Shown here: positions 7,670 through 15,421 of the stretch, in pieces
Numbering within the stretch: position 1 is the first letter of the stretch
How the letters are laid out: every line of letters begins with the position of its first letter
Assembly (NCBI RefSeq): GCF_014764405.1
Contig: NZ_CP061725.1
Coordinates: 2,294,001 to 2,358,000 of the forward strand
Direction of reading: 5' to 3'
From: Micromonospora craniellae
GTDB taxonomy: Bacteria > Actinomycetota > Actinomycetes > Mycobacteriales > Micromonosporaceae
DNA: 64,000 nt
The notes under the pieces: model-generated
Seen by the model: the letters and a program-made list of their open reading frames with translations, nothing else
What the model was told of the DNA's origin: nothing
Database searches by the model: none
Made by a program: the position numbers and the translations under genes

Positions 7670-9355
7670 CCTCGATCCACCGACGCGGTTCGTGATGGTC
7701 GCGTTTGAATAGCTCTGATATCGGGTGGTTTTGGGGTACGGCGGAATTGCCGATTACGTGGTCGGCTTGCTCTGGGCAGGTTGTGCTGGAGTGGGGTGGG
7801 GTTCGTGGCTTGTGGTCGGGCCGCCTGGTTCCGGTCGGTATGCGGCGGTCAGTCGGGTGCGGTACGGATGGCGGTGAACAGATTCTCGAACGCGGGTTGC
7901 CAGGGCCAGTGCTCGGGTAGGTGCAGGTGGATGGTGCGGGCCCGGTGCGCGAGGCGAGCGGCGACGGTGACGATCCGGGTCCGGATCGTGGTGGTCCGGG
8001 CGGTCGTCCAGGCGCCGGCGGCGAGGTGACCGGCGGCCCGGGTGAGGTTGTGGGCGATGCCGGCGCAGGTCAGCCAGGCGGCGTTGGCGTTGAACCGGCC
8101 GGACGGCAGGTGCGTGAGAGGGCCGGCGATCAGGTCGGCGTTGATCTGCTCGATGACCGCGTGCTGCCGGTGCTGGGCTTCGGCCTGCACGAGGGTGAAC
8201 GGGCTGTCGGTGAACACCGCGTGATATCGGTAGTTCGGTAGGAGTTCTTCCTGGCCCGGGGCCTGGGTAGGGTCGTCGCGGCGGATGCGGCGCACGATCA
8301 GCCGGGCGGTGACGGCGTGCCGGGTGCCGGCGAAGGCGGTGTAGGTGGTCTCGGCGATCTGCGCGTCGGAGATCCACCGCTGCTCGTCGTCGTCCCAGAC
8401 GGCCTGCGGGTAACGGATGTTGATCCACTGGTCATCGCCGATGCTGTCGCAGGCGGCGCGGATCTTGGTGTCGATGCGGGTGGTGACCGAGAACCGCACC
8501 TGGTGGCGCCGGCAGGTGCTGATGACCGCCTTGGCGTAGAACGCGGAGTCGGCCCGCACCACGATCTCGCCGGTCGCGCCGCAGGCACGGGCGGTGGTGA
8601 TCGTCTCGGCGATCATGCTGGCAGCGCCCTTGCTGGAGCCGGTGTTACCCGAACGCAGCCTCGTGGTAGCGACGACCGGCGCCGTCAGCGGGGTGGACAA
8701 CGTCGCCACGAGGGGGTTGTAGCCGCGCAACCAGACGTTGTAGCCGCCGACCTTGGCGTGACCGAACCCGATGCCCTGCTTCTGTTTGCCGTAGACACGG
8801 CGCAGCATCGAGTCGATGTCCACAAAGCACAGCGTGTCCGCGCCGGCCAGTAGCGGTGTCCGGGCGGCGAGGCCGACCAGAGTGTCGCGGGCGGCGGCCT
8901 GTAACTGCCGCACATGCCCGTGGGTGAACGTGCGCAGGAACGAACCGAGCGTCGAGGGCGCGTACACGCTGGTGAACAGTGACCGCATCCCGCCGTGCCG
9001 GGCCACGTCAAGGTCATCGATGCTGTCCGCGCCCGCGAGCATCCCGGCCACGATCGTGGCGACCTTCCCGGCCGGATTCGCGCCCTTGTCCGTCGGCAGA
9101 CTCACCCGGTCGGCGACCGCATCGTGCAGACCGGCCTGCTCGGCCAGACGCATCACCGGAACAAGGCCGGCACACGACACCAGATTTGGATCGTCGAACG
9201 TCGCGCGCACCACCGGCGCGTCATAGCGTAATCTCACCTGCGAAGTGCCCTCTCGAACCGACCGATAGAAGCGTCAACACTCCTATCCTTCCAGTTCAGG
9301 GGGCACTTTCTATACCCGGGGTCCCGCCGGTTCGACCTTCATCGGTGGATCGAGG
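7670..9355. mobile_element. IS1380-family insertion sequence, complete
   Basis: The 1686-bp element is bounded by perfect 14-bp terminal inverted repeats CCTCGATCCACCGA (7670-7683 and reverse complement 9342-9355). It is flanked by the 5-bp direct duplication CTAAG at 7665-7669 and 9356-9360. It contains one full-length transposase gene. Intact ends, TSD and frame indicate a recent insertion. Confidence 0.92.
7849..9237 (-). CDS. IS1380-family DDE transposase
   Basis: 462 residues, typical length for the family. The acidic catalytic positions are visible in LCFVDIDSMLRRVYG, VVRADSAFYAKAV and the C-terminal HAVIEQINADL stretch. It starts with an ATG about 105 bp inside the right terminal repeat and fills the element, with no frameshift. 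Confidence 0.92.
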   Translation of the reverse strand: MRLRYDAPVVRATFDDPNLVSCAGLVPVMRLAEQAGLHDAVADRVSLPTDKGANPAGKVATIVAGMLAGADSIDDLDVARHGGMRSLFTSVYAPSTLGSFLRTFTHGHVRQLQAAARDTLVGLAARTPLLAGADTLCFVDIDSMLRRVYGKQKQGIGFGHAKVGGYNVWLRGYNPLVATLSTPLTAPVVATTRLRSGNTGSSKGAASMIAETITTARACGATGEIVVRADSAFYAKAVISTCRRHQVRFSVTTRIDTKIRAACDSIGDDQWINIRYPQAVWDDDEQRWISDAQIAETTYTAFAGTRHAVTARLIVRRIRRDDPTQAPGQEELLPNYRYHAVFTDSPFTLVQAEAQHRQHAVIEQINADLIAGPLTHLPSGRFNANAAWLTCAGIAHNLTRAAGHLAAGAWTTARTTTIRTRIVTVAARLAHRARTIHLHLPEHWPWQPAFENLFTAIRTAPD

Positions 9356-9394
9356 CTAAGCGACAGGCCAACGTGGGGAGCATGCGGAAAACCG

Positions 9395-9575
9395 CCGGTC
9401 ATCGGCCTGCATAAACGGGCAGCGACCGGCATTAGGAAACCGATGCTCTATCCCCTGAGCTACGAGGGCCGGACGATCGATACCGCTCGGCGGCGGCTGT
9501 CAGCGTACCGCAGGAAGCTCCCGGGGTGATCAGCGCTGGCACCGCCACCAGCGGATCACACGCCGACCGCACGTC
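9395..9575. repeat. Long direct repeat, copy 1 (partner at 21015-21195)
   Basis: About 180 bp that recur, nearly identical and in the same orientation, at 21015-21195. The block begins CCGGTCATCGGCC, includes the reverse complement of a tRNA-Arg 5' half, and ends in the segment TACCGCAGGAAGCTCCCGGG followed by GATCAGCGCTGGCACC. The two copies bracket VapBC, the decayed TOTE unit and Wadjet, so homologous recombination between them could delete that 11.6-kb segment. Confidence 0.85.
9430..9469 (-). pseudogene. 5' half of tRNA-Arg(CCT), copy 1
   Basis: On the minus strand: acceptor strand GCCCTCG, a D-arm AGCTCAGGGGATAGAGC, and an anticodon arm with TTTCCTAA (anticodon CCT). After the anticodon arm the sequence departs into GCCCGTTTATGCAGGC and has no T-arm, so this is not a functional tRNA. 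Confidence 0.75.
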
Positions 9576-9851
9576 GCCGGGCCGGCCGGGCCGGCCGGCA
9601 CCGGCGGTCACGGTCGCGCGACGCCGTTCACCTACGGTCACCGGCTGCGGAGCACACATCGCACACATCAGCCAAGATCATCTACCGGGCTGGGGGCCCG
9701 CTGACCAAGGGTCCCGTCCCGGGGCCCGCAACTCTGGTGCCGATCTTGACGCTGTCAGCCGCACACCGAATGTATGTCCTGGCGAAGCTGCGGTGACCCA
9801 CCCACTACAGGTGCTAGCATTGCTCTCATTGGCTCGGTGGCGGGAGAAGCG

Positions 9852-10097
9852 ATGGCGGCCCTCAGCATCAGAGATCTCGACGACACGGTGCGGGAAAAGC
9901 TGCGTCTCCGCGCTGCACAGCACGGCCGATCCATGGAAGCCGAGGTCCGGCACATCCTCACCGCGGCCGTCGCCGAGGATGTGCCGGCAACCGATCTGTT
10001 CAGCGCACTCACCGATCGATTCGCCCGACTCGGCGGCGTCGAACTGGATCTACCGGCCCGTTCCACGCCACCCCGGGCGGCGAGCCTGCCCGAGTGA
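9852..10097 (+). CDS. FitA/VapB-like ribbon-helix-helix antitoxin
   Basis: 81 residues from the ATG at 9852, beginning MAALSIRDLDDTVREKLRLRA and continuing SMEAEVRHIL. This is the short ribbon-helix-helix of FitA-type antitoxins, which bind DNA and neutralise the partner PIN toxin through the C terminus. An earlier in-frame start would add an unstructured tail, so the ATG is preferred. It overlaps the toxin gene by 4 bp. Confidence 0.88.
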   Translation: MAALSIRDLDDTVREKLRLRAAQHGRSMEAEVRHILTAAVAEDVPATDLFSALTDRFARLGGVELDLPARSTPPRAASLPE

Positions 10098-10522
10098 TGA
10101 TCGTTCTCGACACCAACGTCGTCTCCGAACTCATGCGGGCCGAGCCCGCGCCAGCGGTGGTCGCGTGGCTCCAGCAGAGTTCGAACGCCGGGTTGTACAC
10201 CACAGCCGTCACCGTCGCCGAGATCCGCTACGGCATCGCTCGGCTGCCGGAGGGCCAGCGCCGGGAATCACTGCACCAAGCCGCCAATGAGATCTTCGCC
10301 GCCTTCCCCCGCCAGGTACTGCCCTTCGACCTGGCTGCAGCCGGCGCCTACGCCGACGTAGTCGCTGGCAGGGAAAGGCTGCGCCACCCGATCGACGGCT
10401 TCGACGCCCAGATTGCCGCCATCTGTCGTACCCGAACTGCCGCCCTCGCCACCCGTAACGCCAAGGACTTCACCGACACAGGGATCGAGGTTATCGATCC
10501 TTGGCAGGACGCGATCACCTGA
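10094..10522 (+). CDS. FitB/VapC-like PIN-domain ribonuclease toxin
   Basis: 142 residues. The PIN acidic residues are present: D6 in VLDTNVVSELMR, E43 in VAEIRYG, D104 in DGFDAQIAA, and the later NAKDF. The enzyme is expected to be a Mg-dependent endoribonuclease held in check by the overlapping upstream antitoxin. Full length for the family. Confidence 0.92.
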   Translation: MMIVLDTNVVSELMRAEPAPAVVAWLQQSSNAGLYTTAVTVAEIRYGIARLPEGQRRESLHQAANEIFAAFPRQVLPFDLAAAGAYADVVAGRERLRHPIDGFDAQIAAICRTRTAALATRNAKDFTDTGIEVIDPWQDAIT

Positions 10523-10527
10523 GACGG

Positions 10528-10821
10528 TCACCCTGCCAGCCTCCGCGGAAGCGCTGTGGCGCGCGGCGCTTCACCCGCCACATGACGCTCGTCGCAGTGC
10601 GTGGCGGAACGGAGCGGACGCGCGGCATCCACCTGCGCGATGCGCACATCTGCCGCTCGGGGGGACTGGTCGTGCGGGAAGGCGGCGATGGCGGCGACGG
10701 TAGTGGCCGCGGGCCGCCGGGTCGTCTGGCGACACCGGAGCCGACCGGTGGTCACGAGGTGCAGCACGGCGTGCAGGTTGGTCTGGGCGGACGCGGCAGT
10801 CGCCCGGATCTGTTCAGGCAT
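10528..10821 (-). pseudogene. 5' remnant of a third gene of the SEYQYYEF operon
   Basis: The frame starts with an ATG that overlaps the end of the upstream SEYQYYEF copy by 8 nt. Its first roughly 45 residues (IRATAASAQTNLHAVLHLV, then CRQTTRRPAATTVAAIAA) resemble the N terminus of a longer actinobacterial protein that I recall from such operons. After that the frame loses protein-like character, so the gene is truncated. At copy 1 the overlapping ATG has been lost. Confidence 0.4.
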
Positions 10822-11965
10822 TCAGGCCTGCGAGGTTGAGGCGTTCGAGCAGGCTGGGCTTGCGGGCGTGCACCGCCCGCAGCTCGGCCAACCGGTTTCG
10901 GAACGATGAGCTGTCCCCGTCGCGTTCGCCGAGGTCGCGCAGATCGACGAGGAGTTGAACAGCGGTGTCGTACTCGCGGGGTTTCTTCGTGGCGATGAGT
11001 TCGGCGACCCGCTGCCAGGCGGCGGGTTGGTCGACCGCGAGGGTGTCGAGGTGCCGTTGCCGGGCGGCTGCTGCGGACCGTTCCCGGCGAGCCCGGTCGC
11101 GTTCGCGCCGCTCGGCGTCGAGGCGTTCCCGTTCGGCGCGTAGCTTCCCGGCGGTGGCGAGTAGTTCCCCGGCGGTGCGGGCGGCAGCCGGGGTGGGCAT
11201 ATCGGTGCGGTGTGCGTCGCGGTAGCGACGTAGCAGTCGGCTGCGCAGGTGACTGTCACTGTCGGTGATCAGGTCGGCCAGGATGGCGTCCTTGTCCCGG
11301 GCTGGCAGCCCGACGACCCAGGTGCGGAGTTGCGCGGCGGTCGGTTCACCGGGGGCGACCGGAGGCGACCCGGCCGCCGCGGCTGCGATCAGGTCAGGGT
11401 CGACGCGCAGGAACTCGGCGACGGCGGTGAGGGGCGCGTCGAGGGTGCCCAGGCCGGCCGGGACGGGCGGTTCGGGCTCGTCGTCGGCGATCTCGGCAGA
11501 CTGTACGCAGCGCAGCCAGGCCAGGTAGAGCAGGCGCAGGTCGCCAGCGGCGAGGCCGGCCCGGACCGGGATGATGGAGGTGAGCAGGCCGTGGCCGTCG
11601 AGGTCCCACTCGTCGGTGCCGTCCTCGTCCTCGTCGTGGAGGTCGATGATGACGTGCTTGCCGACGGTCCAGACGGACGCGCTGTCGCCCTGGCAGTACC
11701 GGGCGACGGTGGCGGGGTCGAGCACGTGTTTCGGCAGCCGCAGCATGAGCTGGCGGGTGCCCCAGTTCGCCAGGTACAGGTGCGCGTCGAAGTACCGCTC
11801 CATCAGCGTGCGCGGGTCGCCCTTGAAGTCGCCCCACTCGTAGGTGTTCACGAAGCTGGTCGCGGTGATGTCGGCCCGGGTGGACAGCGACCGCAGCGCG
11901 GCCCGCTCCCGGTCGCTGAGAGGCCGGTCGACGGCGGTGAACTCGTAGTACTGGTACTCGCTCAC
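10814..11965 (-). CDS. Conserved hypothetical protein (SEYQYYEF family), copy 2
   Basis: 383 residues, the same length as copy 1 at 2354-3505 and differing at roughly 43 positions scattered along the chain. The reading frame is intact, including the acidic DEDEDGTDEWDLDG block and the charged helical region around 265-330. It follows the shrunken CcbP-like gene after 7 bp. The frame has stayed open while its CcbP and TOTE partners have decayed, which suggests either recent decay or retained function. Confidence 0.8.
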   Translation of the reverse strand: MSEYQYYEFTAVDRPLSDRERAALRSLSTRADITATSFVNTYEWGDFKGDPRTLMERYFDAHLYLANWGTRQLMLRLPKHVLDPATVARYCQGDSASVWTVGKHVIIDLHDEDEDGTDEWDLDGHGLLTSIIPVRAGLAAGDLRLLYLAWLRCVQSAEIADDEPEPPVPAGLGTLDAPLTAVAEFLRVDPDLIAAAAAGSPPVAPGEPTAAQLRTWVVGLPARDKDAILADLITDSDSHLRSRLLRRYRDAHRTDMPTPAAARTAGELLATAGKLRAERERLDAERRERDRARRERSAAAARQRHLDTLAVDQPAAWQRVAELIATKKPREYDTAVQLLVDLRDLGERDGDSSSFRNRLAELRAVHARKPSLLERLNLAGLNA

Positions 11966-11972
11966 TGCCGGC

Positions 11973-12158
11973 CTACCTTCCGGCCCAGTGCCGGTAGGCG
12001 TCGATCCACCCGGCGCCGCCCGACGCGGGGGTGGGCAGCGGCAGGTCGAGCAGGTCGATACTCTGCCGGTAATGGCGGACGCCGAAGACGGTGGTGAACG
12101 GCACCACCAGATGCTCCTCGGTCATCGCCTCCTGCGTGGCGTTGTCCTTCGATGCCAT
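11973..12158 (-). pseudogene. CcbP-like gene, internally deleted copy
   Basis: 61 residues against 103 in copy 1. The start (MASK) and the end (GWIDAYRHWAGR) match, but two in-frame segments are missing: the acidic VDTDDYDDE part and the strands with IVAVCARG. Loss of the acidic region would abolish the presumed metal site, so a decayed gene is the best reading. Confidence 0.7.
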
Positions 12159-12233
12159 CGGCGGAGGCTACCGGACCGGTGCCGGGAGTTCGAAGTCTGG
12201 TACACGAGAATGGTCGGCATGGGTTCGGTGGGC
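12159..12233 (+). pseudogene. Remnant of TOTE promoter and first codons, copy 2
   Basis: The spacer and the first codons (ATGGTCGGCATGGGTTCGGT at 12210-12229) match the intact TOTE gene start at 3876. A few bases later the sequence becomes unrelated. The whole body of the gene is gone and the Wadjet operon follows about 220 bp downstream. Confidence 0.75.
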
Positions 12234-12452
12234 GACACGACTTCGTCGGTCCCGCACGTGGCCAGCCTGTCCGATCTTGGGACTACCGGTCGCGCCGGCC
12301 AGGGCTGCGGGCCGCAGTGCCTGACCAGGCGCAGCAGCCCTGGACGCAGGTTCCACGGTCGCCTCGGAGACCCTGACGCCTCGCGCGTCTCGCCACCTTC
12401 CGGGGCCGGCTGGGTAGGGTAGATGGCTGTTCGCGTCCTGTGGAGGAGAACG

Positions 12453-14021
12453 ATGACCGCGCAGCCATCCAAGCCCACGTTCGGTTTGGACGATTTCGGG
12501 CTGGACGACCGGATGCGGCTGTTCGGGTACGTCACGGCGGAGAACCGGTTCGCCTACCTGTGGCTGCTGCGGGCGTTCGACTCGGCGCGGTCCAGCTATC
12601 ACGTGGTGCTGCACACCTCCGACGTGGCTGCCGCGCTGGCGGCGCTACACGAGACGCACGCCGACTGCCCGGCCCCGGCCGGGCTGGAGTTGCCGCGACT
12701 GCTCGACGCTCTGGTGGAGTGGGGGGTACTCGACCGGGGGCAGGACGGTTCCCGGGCCACGACGCTGGCGGAGTACCGCAACCGGCACTCGGTGTATCAG
12801 TTCACCGAGGCCGGATACCGGGCGCACCGGGCGGTGGAGGCGGTGCTGTCGGCGAGCATGGACGACTCGACGCTGTCCCGGCTGGTCTTCGCCGACCTCC
12901 TCGCCGACCTCACCGCGCTCGCGGTGGCCAACGAGGCCGGGGACGCCGAGGAGGTCTACCGCAAGTTCAACCGGCTGGACCGGGCGTTGGCCGACATCGC
13001 CGAGCGGGCGGCGCGCTTTTACCACATGCTGGGTGACCTGGGCCGGACCAACGACGTGCGGCCGGAGGTGTTCCTGGCCCACAAGGACGCGCTGCTGGCG
13101 CACCTGCGGGACTTCCACGACGAGTTGCAGCGGTACACACCCCGGCTACGCGCGGCGGTGCACGAGGTCGAGGCGACCGGGCTGGACCGGCTGATCGAGG
13201 CCGCCGCCGAGGCCGACGAGCGGCTGTTCCACACCCCGGTGCAGCGGATCGAGGACTGGCGGCGGCGCTGGGCGGGGCTGCGGTCATGGTTGGCGCCCCC
13301 GGGCCCGGAGCAGCGCAGCGAGGCGGACCGTTTGTCGGACGCCACCATCGCCGCGATCGGTGACGTCCTGGCCCTGCTGCGCCGGGTCACCGAGGCGCGA
13401 CGTGGCGGGGTGAGCCGGGAGTCGCAGTTACGGCACCTGGCCGCGTGGTTCACCCGCACCGGCACCCAGGAGGCCGCGCACGCCCTGTTCGACATCGTGT
13501 TCGGCCTCGGCGCTCCGCGCCACGTCGGGGTGGCGCACCCGGACCCGGAGGCGATCGCCAGCCGGCTGTCGTGGTGGGAGGCGCCGGCGGTGGAGCTGTC
13601 CCGCACCCTGGTGACCACCGGCCGGGCACCGGGGCAGGGCCGGGGACGGCCGGCCCGGCTGGACCGGGTCGACGAGCGCCGGCACCGGCTACGCGGCGAC
13701 CAACTCGCCCGGGAACGCCGGTGGGCCGACGCGGCGACGGCGCTGGCCTCCGAGGGTGTGGACGATCACCGGTTGGACGGGCCGCAGACCCAGGTCCTGC
13801 TGCGCCTGCTCGACATCGCGCTGGCCGCTCGGGTGGGCGGCCGAGCCGGGGTGCCGCTGGCGGCCGCCGCGCACGGCGTGCGGCTCACCCTCACCCCGAC
13901 GCCGGGCGGGTTCACCACGGTGCGCACCGCCGAGGGCCGGCTGCATCTGGACGGGTACGCCCTGACGGTCACCGCCGCGCAGCACACCGCAGTCCGCCGT
14001 CCCGAGTTGGTGCCGGCGTGA
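12453..14021 (+). CDS. jetA: Wadjet type II JetA (TIGR02677/DUF2397)
   Basis: 522 residues from the ATG at 12453, which follows a strong GGAGGA site (12442-12447); an upstream in-frame ATG at 12423 has no such site. The N-terminal block with LDDRMRLFGYVTAENRFAYLW is typical of DUF2397. JetA is the kleisin-like subunit of the Wadjet SMC complex, which recognises and removes small circular plasmids. It overlaps jetB by 4 nt (GTGA) and heads a complete four-gene operon. Confidence 0.93.
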   Translation: MTAQPSKPTFGLDDFGLDDRMRLFGYVTAENRFAYLWLLRAFDSARSSYHVVLHTSDVAAALAALHETHADCPAPAGLELPRLLDALVEWGVLDRGQDGSRATTLAEYRNRHSVYQFTEAGYRAHRAVEAVLSASMDDSTLSRLVFADLLADLTALAVANEAGDAEEVYRKFNRLDRALADIAERAARFYHMLGDLGRTNDVRPEVFLAHKDALLAHLRDFHDELQRYTPRLRAAVHEVEATGLDRLIEAAAEADERLFHTPVQRIEDWRRRWAGLRSWLAPPGPEQRSEADRLSDATIAAIGDVLALLRRVTEARRGGVSRESQLRHLAAWFTRTGTQEAAHALFDIVFGLGAPRHVGVAHPDPEAIASRLSWWEAPAVELSRTLVTTGRAPGQGRGRPARLDRVDERRHRLRGDQLARERRWADAATALASEGVDDHRLDGPQTQVLLRLLDIALAARVGGRAGVPLAAAAHGVRLTLTPTPGGFTTVRTAEGRLHLDGYALTVTAAQHTAVRRPELVPA

Positions 14022-15409
14022 CGGCGGAATCCAACGCTCCCCGGCCGGCGGTCCACCGGTTCGCCGTCGACGTCCCAGAGCTGGAGTTGGCCGACTACCA
14101 GCGGGCGGTGCGGCTGGTCCTGCGCCACCCGCTGATCACGGCGACGTGGCCGGACGAGCGGGCGCTGCCCCGGGTGCGCCGGTTCTCCGCCGCCCTGCGC
14201 CGGGATCTCGCCGAGGCGTTCGGGTACCGGTTGGAGCTGCACGGTGCCACAGCCCGGCTGGTACGGGCGAAGGACCGGCTCGACGGCACCCAGCCGGCGG
14301 TGTCGCGCACCGGGCGGCCGTTCGACCGGCAGCGCTACGCGTACCTGTCGTTGTGCCTGGCGGTGCTGGGCCGTGCCGGGATCCAGATCACCCTCAGCGA
14401 GTTGGCGGACTCGGTGGCCGCAGATGCGAACCGGATCACCGGACTGGGGTTGGATCCGGATCACGGCTCGGACCGGCGGTCGTTCGTGGACGCGGTCGGC
14501 TGGCTGGAGGAGCGGGGCGTGCTGCGACTGGCCGATGGCTCCAGCGCCGCCTGGGCCAGTGACCCGGGCGCCGGAGAGGCGCTCTACGACGTGGCGCGGG
14601 ACGTGGTGTTCGCGCTGTTCCGGCCGACCCGGGTGGTGCAGCACGTCGACTCGGTGTCGGCGCTGCTGGACCGGGCGATGAGCAGCAGCGGCAACGCCGA
14701 GCGCCGGCAGGCGGCCCAGGCAGCCCGGCGGGCGGTGGTGGAGTCGCCGGTCGTCTACCACGCCGACGTCGAACCGGCGGTCGCCAATCATCTGCGCGGC
14801 TCCGCGCTCGCCGCCGACCTGGCCCGGCTGACCGGGCTGCGGGTGGAACGGCGGGCCGAGGGCGTGCTGCTGGTGGACACCGCCGGGTTCACCGCAGAGC
14901 GGTTCCCGGGCACCGGCTCGGTGGCACAGGCCGCGGTGCTGCTGGCGGCGGAGATGGCCGACCGGGTGGCCGATCCCGACGGCCGCCGGGTCAAGCGGCT
15001 CGCCCCGCCCGACGGGCACGCCCAGCAGCAGGCGCTCGTAGGCCACATCGATGCCAGCCTGCCCACGGCCACCCTGGTACGCCTCGACGACGCCGACCCG
15101 GACAAGGACTGGACTGTCGAAGGCGAAAGCGGCCCCGACGAGGCCGACGGCACCGGCCGGTTGCCGTTCATCACCGACAGCTTCCTGCGTTCCGCCGTCG
15201 GGGAGATCCTGCAGCGGTACGGTACGGCGTTCGGGGCCCAGTGGCACGCCGACCCGGACCGGCTGCGCGCCGAGGCCGTCGCGCTGCTGGAACGATTCGG
15301 CGCGGTCACCGCCGTGCCGGGCGGGGTGCTCGTCCGGCCGCTGGTCGGTCGCTACCGCCACACCGTCGCCACGGTGAAGCCCCGCGCCACCACCGAAACC
15401 CTGTTCTGA
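14018..15409 (+). CDS. jetB: Wadjet type II JetB (TIGR02678/DUF2398)
   Basis: 463 residues from GTG at 14018 overlapping the jetA stop. The segment VPELELADYQRAVRLVLRHP and the winged-helix-like regions, with FDRQRYAYLSLCLAVL, match DUF2398. JetB is the KITE-like partner bridging JetA and the SMC heads. It ends 12 bp before jetC, with GAGGAAAG between. Confidence 0.93.
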   Translation: MTAESNAPRPAVHRFAVDVPELELADYQRAVRLVLRHPLITATWPDERALPRVRRFSAALRRDLAEAFGYRLELHGATARLVRAKDRLDGTQPAVSRTGRPFDRQRYAYLSLCLAVLGRAGIQITLSELADSVAADANRITGLGLDPDHGSDRRSFVDAVGWLEERGVLRLADGSSAAWASDPGAGEALYDVARDVVFALFRPTRVVQHVDSVSALLDRAMSSSGNAERRQAAQAARRAVVESPVVYHADVEPAVANHLRGSALAADLARLTGLRVERRAEGVLLVDTAGFTAERFPGTGSVAQAAVLLAAEMADRVADPDGRRVKRLAPPDGHAQQQALVGHIDASLPTATLVRLDDADPDKDWTVEGESGPDEADGTGRLPFITDSFLRSAVGEILQRYGTAFGAQWHADPDRLRAEAVALLERFGAVTAVPGGVLVRPLVGRYRHTVATVKPRATTETLF

Positions 15410-15421
15410 GGAAAGTCGATC

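Larger units (their letters stand above)
9356..9851. other. Gene-free stretch with tRNA fragment and repeat copy 1
   Basis: After the right TSD of IS1380 this holds the direct repeat with a tRNA-Arg 5' half (listed separately). From about 9576 there is non-coding DNA leading to the antitoxin gene, in which I see nothing more. Confidence 0.6.

Noticed and set aside
9430..9469. Functional tRNA-Arg
   Set aside because: Only the acceptor 5' strand, D-arm and anticodon arm are present; there is no T-arm or 3' acceptor strand in either copy.
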